64,000 nt of DNA from Methyloligella halotolerans. Its GTDB lineage: Bacteria > Pseudomonadota > Alphaproteobacteria > Rhizobiales > Methyloligellaceae. The DNA is taken from the NCBI RefSeq assembly GCF_001708935.1, contig NZ_MASI01000001.1:744001-808000 (forward strand), given 5' to 3'. Of the stretch, positions 28,377 through 36,224 are shown piece after piece (the stretch's first letter is position 1; each line of letters opens with the position of its first letter). The position numbers were made by a program, and so were the translations under genes. The notes beneath the pieces are model-generated. The model was not told where the DNA came from. It worked only from the letters and a program-made list of their open reading frames with translations, and searched no databases.

Positions 28377-29824
28377 CTACTTCTTCTCGTTGACCGCAAG
28401 CTTCTCCCGGGTCACCTCGACGCCCTCTGCGGCAATGCCGTCGGCGATGTCGCTTTCGCGGACGATCAGGGTGCCCTTGCCGTCGCCGGCCTGGACGACC
28501 TCGAGGCCCGTCTTGTCGCCGTCGTCATTGCCGGAGGTTTCGAGCTTCACCGCCACGACGCGGATCTCGCCTTCGTCTTCCTGCTCAAACACGACGCCCT
28601 TGCCGCCGTTCTTCTTGGAGGAGACGTCGTGCACGAGCGCCGTGACGCCGCCGGCGCCTTCCTCGGAGACCTTCACGCCGTCGTCGGTCTGAGCTTCAAC
28701 CTCAGCATCGCGGAGCGCGAAGCTGATCCGGCCCCCGTCGGCCTCGTCGAAATCGATGCCCTCATCCTTATTGTTCTTCACCTCGACACCGGAGAGCACG
28801 GCGATGAGGTCGCCCTCCCCCTCCTCGTCGATATCGAAGCCGTCGTCGAGGTCGATTGCGATCTCATATTTCTTCACCGCGCCGGACTCGTAGAGCTTCA
28901 CCTCGCGCTCGAAGCAGGCATCGTCGGGCGATCCGGTGATCTTGGCCGGAATGTCGGCCTCCGCCTTCTCGCCGTCCTCGAACTTGCCCTCGACCTCCTT
29001 GGGCAGGAACGGTTTCAGGAGCTCAGGATCGCAATACGTGCCGTTGTCGTTGAAGGCGTTGTCCACGGCGGTCGCAATCACGCTGCCCCCCTCGCCTTCA
29101 TCCAGCTCCACCCCGTCGGCGCCCATATGGGTGAATTTCGAGTGCTGGGCATGGAAGACGATGTCGCCTTCACTACGCTCATCCACGCGAAGCCCGTCTC
29201 CGTCGAACCGGCCCTGGCCTGCGTTGGCAATCTCCACATCGGTCAGGCGCACCGAGACGGATGCCGGCGAACCGGAGCCCGCGCCGCCGCCGCCATTGCC
29301 GCAAGCATCGGCAAGGCTGCAGTCGGAGACGTGCACCCCATGGCCGGCGACATCGGACACGGCGACCTTCTGAAGGTCGAGATGGACGGTTCCCGTGCGG
29401 TCCTTGGGCACATGCATGAAGATGCCCTTGCCGGCGGGGCCATCCGTGTCGCCGCGTTTTTCGATGGAGAAGCCGCCGGGACCCTGGAGGCTCAGCGCGT
29501 TGACGGTGAGGTCGGCGCGTTGGTCACGGATAGCAGATTGACGTTCTTGTCCGTCTTGATGACCTGGCCGGAGCCATAGAGGCCGAGCGGCGCGGTACCC
29601 TCGTAGACAAGCGTGCTCTCGATCTCGATATCGTCGCCGGTGGTGACGAAGATCTGCGCCTCGCCCTCGCCCTTGGCGGCTTCGGCCAAAGCGGCGCGGA
29701 GCGAGCCCGGGCCGGAATCGGCGCCCGTGGTGACGAGCAGCTCGGCGGCCGAGGCCGGTGCGGCGAAGCCGGCGACCAACGCGCCAGCGAAAAGACATGA
29801 TTTCAATGGGTTGGCGGAGAACAT
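28377..29824 (-). CDS. Exported acidic beta-helix-type protein, frame broken by one base
   Basis: The N-terminus is a Sec signal peptide (MFSANPLKSCLFAGALVAGF...SAAELLVTT) in one frame. From about 29518 the rest continues in the next frame after one missing G in an AACGGCGCC-like context. The restored length is about 482 residues. The body is very rich in Asp/Glu/Gly with irregular repeats of the form D/E-D-G-h-D-h-D/E-E-G-x-G (for example DLDDGFDIDEEGEGDL, EGIDFDEADGGRI), compatible with a right-handed parallel beta-helix that may bind calcium. Four cysteines lie in two pairs. No enzymatic motif is seen. Confidence 0.65.
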
Positions 29825-29933
29825 CGGGCGACATCCTGAAAGGGAGTGATGGATGCTCTTCCCTACGCCGGGATTACGATGGATTTGTTACGGTGCACGG
29901 GAGCAGATGGCAAAGGCTTCCGGCGGGTCCACC

Positions 29934-30937
29934 CTAATTGTCCATCAGCCAACCCTCGATTGCTGGATAAGCAATAACGTTGCAATCGAGAAGGTGGGCC
30001 ACTTTATAGGATACCATGGCATCGGGATTAATAATCTCAACAGCGTTACGTGTTTCGACCACCTGCGATAGAGGGCGAGAAGGTCTTCGTCGCTTTCGGT
30101 GATTCCAATCCCCCACATGATGATCTTTTCTGGTTCCAGACTCTCAGCCGGCTTCAGAATCATCTGAGAAATGGGATGCTGACGATAGCTCTTCTTAAGC
30201 CTTGGGGGTATGAGGCCAGAATAGCTCCGATACCCGCGTGGTTGCGGTGCGCCAAGCCATCCGGGCCGTCCAAATGCAAAGCCATCATCGTTAGAAACAA
30301 GATTTAGAGATCCGTGGGGCTTCACCACCAACAGGGATTCACCTCCCGTCTGGTGTGGTGAGTACGCAAAGGGTCTGCCTTCTTGCTCAAGGGCTAACTC
30401 GAATAGTGTGTCATAGTTCAGGTTTAAGACCACGTCTTCTGAGTTAAGGCGCTCAATCATGCAGCGCGAGAGTTCGAGATCTCTCCAGCCACTTCCGTTT
30501 GCGTGAAAACAGCGAAGCATCGCGAATGAAAGGGGATTGCCCATCCCATGATAAAGTAGGTTCTCCCAGAAGCTCGGCCCCTCGGCGCGGCTTTCGCTCG
30601 CCCCTGGCCCGTTGACTTGCAACCCTGAAATGTATCCTGGGACCGGCTGTCCGCTCACTTCGAATGGCTCATCTCTATTTTCCCAAGCGAACTCCATGAA
30701 CCTCTCAATATTCGTCACTCCTTCTTCTTCCAGTTGAAAGAAGAGCTCACGGGGGTCGCGAGGCAGTTCATGGTAGCCGAGCGTAGCCAAATACGCTTCC
30801 AGAAGAGGATGCGGCGTATAGTTGGCCCAGGTTTTCCGAGCGAAATCGCGAATGAGAGGGGGGCAAATATCGTAAGGATTGCCTAGGTGGCGAGCTTCAG
30901 CGAGGGTTGCTCCGGCACCAATCACCAAGACTTTCAT
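29934..30937 (-). CDS. SIR2-like domain protein, frame broken near its end
   Basis: Predicted NAD-binding SIR2-type protein. Residues 1-11 are MKVLVIGAGAT; LNLNYDTLFE (about 171-180) and VVKPHGSLNL (about 205-213) match the NYD and K-x-HGS motifs of the SIR2_2 group found in phage-defence proteins; MWGIGITESDEDLL is the last Rossmann motif. At about 30044 one base is missing; beyond it the next frame gives the expected ending VEIINPDAMVSYKVAHLL...EGWLMDN (stop at 29934). The restored length is 334 residues. Base composition is more AT-rich than the neighbours, suggesting transfer. It stands alone; no partner defence gene is adjacent. Confidence 0.7.
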
Positions 30938-31179
30938 AATCAGCTCTTCTTGGTCTCGCGCGAACTCCTAGCTTCGCTTGAAGATTGTCTGGATGAAGAA
31001 TTGTCAGCGCACAAGGCTGCGAACCTCCGACCGGCTGAAGAAGTGCCGCGCGTCTTTGACTCAGGTGCCCCCCTGATCCCCACGGGAAAACGCGTCACTT
31101 TTCGCGTTCCGCTTGCGGCAGCGTGGTAGACTTCAGTGCGAGTATTCTGAGTCTTGGGAGCTAACTGGAGGAGGCGACG

Positions 31180-31725
31180 ATGCCAACATCAGCGACCATT
31201 ACCGAAAATCGCACCTGGTTCTTCATTCTCGGGATTTTGTTGATCATCCTCGGGGCCGTAGCGATCGCATTTCCTTTCCTGACCACAATTGCCACAAAGA
31301 TCTTCATCGGCTGGCTGTTCCTCATCGGCGGGATCGTTCAGATCTTCCACGCCTTCTCGACCAAGGGCTGGAGCGAGTTCTTCCTGAACCTGCTGATGGG
31401 CGTTCTGTATCTCATTGCCGGCGCCTGGCTGGCGTTCTTCCCTTTGACGGGCATCATCACCCTGACGATCTTCCTGGCCGCGATGTTCGCGATCCAGGGC
31501 GTGCTCGAAATCGCCATGGGGCTGCGCATGCGGCCCCATGACGGCTGGGGCTGGATGCTGTTCGCGGGGATCGTGGCGCTCGCGGTCGGCATCATGATCG
31601 TGATGAACCTGCCGACCTCGGCGGCCTGGGCCATCGGGCTGCTGGTCGGGATCAATCTCGTGATGACGGGTTCGGCCTATCTGTTCCTGCCGATGGCAGC
31701 GAGCCGCGCACAGCTCGCCGCATGA
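31180..31725 (+). CDS. HdeD-family acid-resistance membrane protein
   Basis: A 181-residue protein with six hydrophobic helices in the DUF308 pattern: WFFILGILLIILGAVAIAFP, then GWLFLIGGIVQIFHAF, LLMGVLYLIAGAWLAFFP and so on. The start follows a strong GGAGGAGG site. HdeD proteins are linked to acid stress in enterobacteria; in alphaproteobacteria the role is not established. It is monocistronic. Confidence 0.85.
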   Translation: MPTSATITENRTWFFILGILLIILGAVAIAFPFLTTIATKIFIGWLFLIGGIVQIFHAFSTKGWSEFFLNLLMGVLYLIAGAWLAFFPLTGIITLTIFLAAMFAIQGVLEIAMGLRMRPHDGWGWMLFAGIVALAVGIMIVMNLPTSAAWAIGLLVGINLVMTGSAYLFLPMAASRAQLAA

Positions 31726-31888
31726 GCACTCGGGCGGCTTGAAACCCAATCGGCGGTCTTGGCGCGAAAAGCCGGGCCGCCGTACCGCCTCGCATCTGTC
31801 TTATCCGGTCTCACGCCTGTCTGGCCACACGTCCGCCCCGCATCCCTGCTAATGTGCGCGCCTCGACGGACTTTTAGGCCACTCCCCC

Positions 31889-32677
31889 ATGCTGAAAGAC
31901 GATAGCGGCAAGCATACCTTTGCGCGGGTTGCAGCGGATTATGACGCGGTGCGGCCGGGCTATCCCGATGCGCTGGTGGCGGACTGGCAGGCGTTTGCCG
32001 GCATCACGGCGGAGTCCCGCGTGGCGGAGTTCGGCTGCGGGCCGGGCAAGCTGACGGCCAAGCTCGCGCCGCTCGGGGCAGAGATCGTTGCCTCGGATCT
32101 GAGCCCGGAGCTGCTCGCCATCGCGAAAGCCCATTGCACGCCCTACCCCAATGTGCGGTTCGTCTGCTCCTCCTTCGAGGATTTCGAGGCTGCGCCGGAA
32201 AGCTTCGATGCGCTGATCGCGGCAACCGCCTTCCACTGGTTCGACAAGGCTACGCGCTGGCAGAAATCGGCCGCCCTGCTGAAGCCCGGCGGCACGCTCG
32301 CAATCGTGCACAATATCCATCGCCATGACCGGGAGAGCGGGGCTTTGCGCGAGGCGCTGGATGCGCTTTACGGTCGCGTGGTGCCCGAAGCGCTGGATGC
32401 GCTCTATCAGCCGGCCTGGCAGACCAGCAGCGATCTCGCCGGTGAGATCGACGCGTCAGAGGATTTCGACCTGCTCGCCGACCGCTCCCATTGGCATGAG
32501 CATGTTTTGGGGGCGGAGGATTACGTGCGCCTGCTCAATACCTTCTCGTTCCAGCACAACTTGCCGGCGCAGGTGAAGATGGCGCTCTTCGAGGGTGTCC
32601 GGGAGATTGTCGAGGCCCACGGCGGAAGTATCGGCTCCACCTACGAGGCACGGCTTTTGATCGCCCGCCGCCGCTGA
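31889..32677 (+). CDS. Class I SAM-dependent methyltransferase
   Basis: 262 residues. The N-terminal FARVAADYDAVRPGYP is typical of the methyltransferase_11/25 type. Motif I is VAEFGCGPGKLTAKL, followed by the acidic IVASDLSPELL and the segment ATAFHWFDKATRW. The C-terminal part (SFQHNLPAQVKMALFEGVREIV) resembles small-molecule methyltransferases acting on carboxylates. The substrate is unknown. It ends 32 bases before the left end of the tRNA-Lys island. Confidence 0.8.
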   Translation: MLKDDSGKHTFARVAADYDAVRPGYPDALVADWQAFAGITAESRVAEFGCGPGKLTAKLAPLGAEIVASDLSPELLAIAKAHCTPYPNVRFVCSSFEDFEAAPESFDALIAATAFHWFDKATRWQKSAALLKPGGTLAIVHNIHRHDRESGALREALDALYGRVVPEALDALYQPAWQTSSDLAGEIDASEDFDLLADRSHWHEHVLGAEDYVRLLNTFSFQHNLPAQVKMALFEGVREIVEAHGGSIGSTYEARLLIARRR

Positions 32678-32709
32678 CCCATCGCACCGTGCTTCTGTGA
32701 ATTGAAAAG

Positions 32710-32754
32710 TGGTGGGCGCACAAGGATTCGAACCTTGGACCCGCTGATTAAGAG
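32710..32754 (-). repeat. Left attachment site (tRNA-Lys 3' fragment)
   Basis: 45 bases identical to the 3' half of the tRNA-Lys gene, including the T-arm, 3' acceptor strand, CCA and the 3' side of the anticodon stem and loop. Sequence identity stops right at the anticodon loop, as expected for integration crossover in the anticodon region. It cannot encode a tRNA by itself. Confidence 0.9.
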
Positions 32755-32926
32755 ATAACGCAGCCTACGCTAAACCTATTGAACGATATAGACTTTTTGC
32801 GGATGCAGCCGTGTATGTGCCAGAAAGTGTGCCAGTGGCTTTCGGTATTTTTTGGCTGCTTCCAGTCATTTTTGGGCTCCCCCGGGCAAGCGAGACTTCT
32901 GCTGGTACTGGGCATATGAGTGCCTA

Positions 32927-33145
32927 TTACAAGTTCTCATTGCCTACGGGGTCTCCGAAATCGACTTCTTCGTGAAGATTCTCCGGGGTGATGCCCCGTA
33001 GAAGCGCGCCGGGATCATGCGCAAGCTTTTCCTGAGTGAAGTCGAGAGCCTCGCCGAGTTCTTGGAGCGTTTCAGAGCGCGCCCTGATTTCCGCCTGACG
33101 CTTCGGGGGCGAGGCATTGCATGCTTTCATTGAATCTCTTCCCAT
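32927..33145 (-). CDS. Small antitoxin-like protein, possibly a remnant
   Basis: 72 residues. The C-terminal half GITPENLHEEVDFGDPVGNE closely matches the tail of MazE/AbrB-type antitoxins that is normally followed at once by a MazF/PemK toxin gene. Here no toxin follows (only about 170 bases to the island end), and the N-terminal swapped-hairpin DNA-binding domain is not recognisable. It may be a leftover of a toxin-antitoxin pair lost at the island edge. The alternative start is the Met six residues in. Confidence 0.45.
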   Translation of the reverse strand: MGRDSMKACNASPPKRQAEIRARSETLQELGEALDFTQEKLAHDPGALLRGITPENLHEEVDFGDPVGNENL

Positions 33146-33155
33146 GCCTTTTTCC

Positions 33156-33860
33156 TTATACGCGCCTTTTACTAGGGCTCTGAGACGAGTTAAGAGCGCT
33201 TGGCGCAGCGGAGGTTAAACGTTTGAACCAGGCCTCATGGAACTGGGGCAAGAGCCGTACTGTATCTTCAACCAGCTCGTCGCTAATGGCCGCAGGATCT
33301 CCGTGGACGAATGCATTGCGTCGCTTCTGCAACAACTCGAGGTGCACGCGGATTGCGGTGAAGCCGAGACGATCGAGGTCCTCGCCATAACGCGCATTAA
33401 AAAAGACTCGATGTAATCGATCTAGGCGTACGCCGATCCCGCTGTAGCGTGCCAATAAATCTGTAGCCACGGCCCTTGGCAATTCGCTTGTTACGGCCTC
33501 GAAATACCGGTCCATGAGCGCCTCGAAATAAGTCCAGAAAACCAAGACTATTACCAATCTGGGGGAGGGTTGACTGGCCTCTGGCAATACCCAGTCCTCC
33601 TCAGACAAAGGTCGGAGCCATTCCTGGTGCATCAGCTTGAGCATCACGTAGGGCGACCAGTCTAGAGCTCCTTGCAAAGCAGGAGACACTGTCACGGGGC
33701 TGCCATCGATAATGACTTCGACGGGTTCAACTTTGCTGTAGTCGGCACCACAGATCGGGCATGGGTCGTTGAGATCAACAAGTGCGCGACATGAGCCGCA
33801 ACGGATGCGATTTCGCCACGCCCCCCACCACCAGTTCCAATCGTCAGACATGGTTGCCAT
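33156..33860 (-). CDS. Zinc-ribbon / HEPN-type protein
   Basis: 234 residues. The N-terminal zinc ribbon has C21-x2-C24 and C34-x2-C37. The C-terminal helical part contains YFEALMDRYFEAV and KRRNAFVHGD, in which R181-x4-H186 is the Rx4-6H motif of HEPN ribonuclease folds. HEPN proteins are common toxins or RNA-cleaving effectors in defence islands. The start at 33860 has AGGCGG five bases upstream. Its neighbour on the same strand is the ImmA/IrrE gene, 111 bases upstream, so it could belong to the same transcript. The catalytic role is inferred from one motif only. Confidence 0.6.
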   Translation of the reverse strand: MATMSDDWNWWWGAWRNRIRCGSCRALVDLNDPCPICGADYSKVEPVEVIIDGSPVTVSPALQGALDWSPYVMLKLMHQEWLRPLSEEDWVLPEASQPSPRLVIVLVFWTYFEALMDRYFEAVTSELPRAVATDLLARYSGIGVRLDRLHRVFFNARYGEDLDRLGFTAIRVHLELLQKRRNAFVHGDPAAISDELVEDTVRLLPQFHEAWFKRLTSAAPSALNSSQSPSKRRV

Positions 33861-33971
33861 TTGAACCGCCTAGTGCCAGCCAATTCGCTCGTGGCGCACA
33901 ACCCCATGGGAGCAAGGCTCGGTTTGAATCGCACGAGCGTGTTAGCCACGCGGCGCAGCCAGAAGACGTCT

Positions 33972-34916
33972 CTAGTTGGGAGGTGCTTCTTTACAGCCGG
34001 GCGGAAGAATGATCGCGCTACTGCTGGTCAGAGCCTTCACGGGATAGAGCAGGATCAAGATATTGTACGTAGTGTCGAATGCCTCGGCGAGGCATTCATG
34101 GGCATCTCCGTTCTTATCGATCAAAGAGAGCGAGACCGGCGGCGTCATTTTTCGGCCCACGGGGATTACGGGCCAGAGATAATGGTCCGGCGTAATAACT
34201 GTGTCTGTCGGCTGGCCAAACTGAGCCTTGAACGCATGCGAGGGTTCTATCCGCCGGACAGAAGCCTGAGCGCCGTCACCCTGGACATACTCTAGCGGCT
34301 GTAGAACATAGACGACGCAGGCCTTGTGGTTGGTGCGGGCGAACTCGCGGACGGATGCATAGACCGAGGAGCCAAACTTCTTAGCGAGCTTCATCGGCGT
34401 CTTGATTTCGAATGCGCAGTCGGCGGCATACTCTGCATAGAGATCGCCCTTGAAGAGAGCGAACCGAGCAAAGTTATTCGCTTCACGCTCGAACTGGTCG
34501 ACTATTTCCGGCGAGAGAGTCTTTTCGCAATCCTGAAAGAACCGAAACACCTTTCGGTGCGTCGGCATGTCGTGATGCGCCGTCTCGTGGAGCTTCAAAA
34601 AGGTCTGCTTTGATTCAACGACCGTCTCATCGATATGGATCAGGTTCTCGCCGGCATCATAGAGGCCAAACACTTTGCTGATAGCAGATTTTATTTGCTC
34701 TCCGGCATGGGCGGCCTTGCCCTTGAGGTAGGCCACAATAGCGGCAGCATCAAACGCGCTTGACGACGACACCTGTACATCGGCGGCGGCGAGAATATCG
34801 TCGATGGGAATCGGAAACCGATCCCAAGCGTCTGCGCGGTCAAGGAGGCGTGCTGCTCTCTCCTCGACCGCGCGAAGGTCTTCGGGGTCGAGGCTGCTGT
34901 CGTCAGGTTTTGTCAC
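33972..34916 (-). CDS. ImmA/IrrE-type metallopeptidase
   Basis: 314 residues with the zinc motif H110-E-T-A-H114 in FLKLHETAHHDMP and a downstream FEREANNFAR giving the third ligand. The N-terminal helical region (AVEERAARLLDRADAWDRFPIPIDDI) is typical of this family, and a roughly 130-residue C-terminal domain follows that could sense a signal. Proteins of this family cleave a partner XRE repressor after DNA damage or mobile-element induction. It overlaps the XRE gene by 14 bases, so the pair is co-translated. The arrangement resembles CapP with CapH in CBASS islands. Confidence 0.82.
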   Translation of the reverse strand: MTKPDDSSLDPEDLRAVEERAARLLDRADAWDRFPIPIDDILAAADVQVSSSSAFDAAAIVAYLKGKAAHAGEQIKSAISKVFGLYDAGENLIHIDETVVESKQTFLKLHETAHHDMPTHRKVFRFFQDCEKTLSPEIVDQFEREANNFARFALFKGDLYAEYAADCAFEIKTPMKLAKKFGSSVYASVREFARTNHKACVVYVLQPLEYVQGDGAQASVRRIEPSHAFKAQFGQPTDTVITPDHYLWPVIPVGRKMTPPVSLSLIDKNGDAHECLAEAFDTTYNILILLYPVKALTSSSAIILPPGCKEAPPN

Positions 34917-35298
34917 CCGGTTTCTTCCTACTCCTTAGGAACTGCAAAAACTGCATAAGCTCTAACTCTTCCTCCGGTGTCAGATTGTATTCAGCGAAGG
35001 TGGCCACGCGCCCGTGTCTATCTTCGATCTTGCGTTTTGCAGGCGAGACAAAATAGCCAGCCATTTCCATAAGATTCTCGAAGCTAATGCCGTAGAGCTC
35101 CGCAAGCGTGTGAAGAACGTTAGGCGACGGCTTACGAATTTTGTCGTTTTCGATTTGGCTGAGATATGCGTTCGACACTTGTTTGTTTGTCGCTTCCTCC
35201 ACGTCACGCAGGGTCATTTTCCGGTCCTTACGAATCGCGGCGAGATATTGTCCTAGCGTTAGCTTCACGGTGCTCCTCTCAGCTGCAGGGGCGAGCAT
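34903..35298 (-). CDS. XRE-family repressor paired with the peptidase
   Basis: 131 residues. The helix-turn-helix is at about residues 15-78 (LGQYLAAIRKDRKMTLRDVE, NAYLSQIENDKIRKPSP, LHTLAELYGIS). A linker and a C-terminal helix (LTPEEELELMQFLQFLRSRK) follow. The ATG at 35298 is seven bases after GGAGGAGGG; a TTG at 35316 lies in the ribosome site and is rejected. It is divergent from the ubiquitin-like operon and probably represses both its own promoter and that operon through the palindromes in the shared gap, with relief by peptidase cleavage. Confidence 0.85.
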   Translation of the reverse strand: MLAPAAERSTVKLTLGQYLAAIRKDRKMTLRDVEEATNKQVSNAYLSQIENDKIRKPSPNVLHTLAELYGISFENLMEMAGYFVSPAKRKIEDRHGRVATFAEYNLTPEEELELMQFLQFLRSRKKPGDKT

Positions 35299-35334
35299 GG
35301 CGTGACCCTCCTCCAAGGTGTTGTTCCTCTTAGA

Positions 35335-35363
35335 ATTTTAACGTTATCCGACCTCGTCGTCAA
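35335..35363 (-). promoter_or_regulatory. Predicted promoter of the XRE/peptidase pair
   Basis: On the minus strand TTGACG (35363-35358) is followed after 17 bases by TAAAAT (35340-35335), a near-consensus sigma-70 pair, 37 bases before the XRE start. Operator-like site 1 overlaps the -35 element, which fits autorepression. Confidence 0.65.
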
Positions 35364-35400
35364 GCATGCTATGTTTTTGCTTGACAAACTTAGCACGCTA
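35362..35400. promoter_or_regulatory. Two operator-like palindromes in the divergent promoter region
   Basis: AAGCATGCTA (35362-35371) and TAGCACGCTA (35391-35400) share the form WAGC-N2-GCTA, are both followed by TG, and are 29 bases apart. They flank the -35 element of the rightward promoter, and the first touches the -35 of the leftward promoter. This is the expected layout for a dimeric XRE repressor controlling both directions. Confidence 0.6.
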
Positions 35401-35409
35401 TGCGATTTT
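35381..35409 (+). promoter_or_regulatory. Predicted promoter of the ubiquitin-like operon
   Basis: A perfect TTGACA at 35381-35386. The -10 candidate GATTTT (35404-35409) at 17-base spacing is weak. The second operator-like palindrome lies within the spacer, so repressor binding would block polymerase. The operon start codon is about 60 bases further on. Confidence 0.5.
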
Positions 35410-35467
35410 GATGATAGGCATTCCCGGCCGGCATTGGCCAGGACAACCACCTGAAAGGGGAACAGAA

Positions 35468-35806
35468 ATGACGGAAATTGAGACCCAAGAACGCGAAGCC
35501 GGCGTCGAAGCCGTCCTCGACGACATCATCGACCTTGAAGAATACGCCAAGCGTGGCGAGCGTCCTCCTCTCGCCAAGGGATATCGCCTGAAGATCAACG
35601 GCGAGCCCTATGTGGTGCACGATCCGAAGCCGACAGGCCGGGAGATATTGACCCTGGCGGGGCTGCTGCCCGCGGAAGACTACACATTGCGGGTCAAGCT
35701 CGCCGGCCAGAAGCCGCACAAGGTCAAGCTCGACGAGCATGTCGACCTGCGCCATCCCGGCGTCGAGAAGTTCAAGGCTCTGCCGTGCGACCAGACGGAG
35801 GGCTAA
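35468..35806 (+). CDS. Ubiquitin-like protein, single multi-ubiquitin domain
   Basis: 112 residues. After an acidic N-terminus (residues 1-36, DDIIDLEEYAKRGERPP) there is one beta-grasp domain of the prokaryotic multi-ubiquitin family (about residues 38-106: GYRLKINGEPYVVHDPKPTG, EILTLAGLLPAEDYTLRVKL, KLDEHVDLRHPGVEKFKALP). The protein ends ...DQTEG, so a C-terminal glycine is already exposed and no extension needs removal. It starts at the ATG 35468 behind AAAGGGGA. It is the first gene of a four-gene operon and the presumed modifier that the E1 adenylates at its C-terminal glycine. Confidence 0.82.
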   Translation: MTEIETQEREAGVEAVLDDIIDLEEYAKRGERPPLAKGYRLKINGEPYVVHDPKPTGREILTLAGLLPAEDYTLRVKLAGQKPHKVKLDEHVDLRHPGVEKFKALPCDQTEG

Positions 35807-35810
35807 CCGA

Positions 35811-36224
35811 ATGTCTCTGCGTCGCCAGTTTGATCTACTGCCTCAGGATCGGGAATTTCTCAACGAGTATGGACTGCCCTGGGAAGCGATAACCGATGGT
35901 TCGCAGTGGGTACTGGTCCACGAGTTCCCGACGCACGAAGGCTACAACCACCCCAAAGTCACGGCGGCCATCCGCATGGAAACGGCCTATCCCAACGCCG
36001 AGCTCAACATGGTGTACTTCTATCCAGCCCTGACCAGAAAAGACGGGCGGGGAATCGGTGCGACGCAGGCAACCCAAACCATTGACGGCAAGGTCTATCA
36101 GCGATGGTCACGCCATCGAACAGCGCAAAACCCGTGGAAGGTCGGCCGCGACTATCTCGGAACTCACATCATTCTGGTTGAAGAGTGGTTGGCACGGGAG
36201 TTTGAAAAATGGCCGCGCCCGTAA
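35811..36224 (+). CDS. E2-like protein (Prok-E2 family E), no cysteine
   Basis: 137 residues, matching the E2-fold proteins that accompany multi-ubiquitin genes: LLPQDREFLNEYGLPWEAI, WVLVHEFPTHEGYNHPKVTA, LNMVYFYPALTRKDGR, QTIDGKVYQRWSRHR, and the C-terminal helix VEEWLAREFEKW. It contains no cysteine at all, so classical thioester transfer is impossible. The conserved His residues (HEF, NHPK, WSRHR) may take part in another chemistry, or it may act as an adaptor. It begins four bases after the Ubl stop, and its stop lies inside the E1 gene (16-base overlap). Confidence 0.78.
   Translation: MSLRRQFDLLPQDREFLNEYGLPWEAITDGSQWVLVHEFPTHEGYNHPKVTAAIRMETAYPNAELNMVYFYPALTRKDGRGIGATQATQTIDGKVYQRWSRHRTAQNPWKVGRDYLGTHIILVEEWLAREFEKWPRP

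Noticed and set aside
32710-32754. Second tRNA-Lys gene at the left island end
   Set aside because: Only the 3' half is present; the D-arm and 5' acceptor strand are missing, so it is an attachment-site copy.
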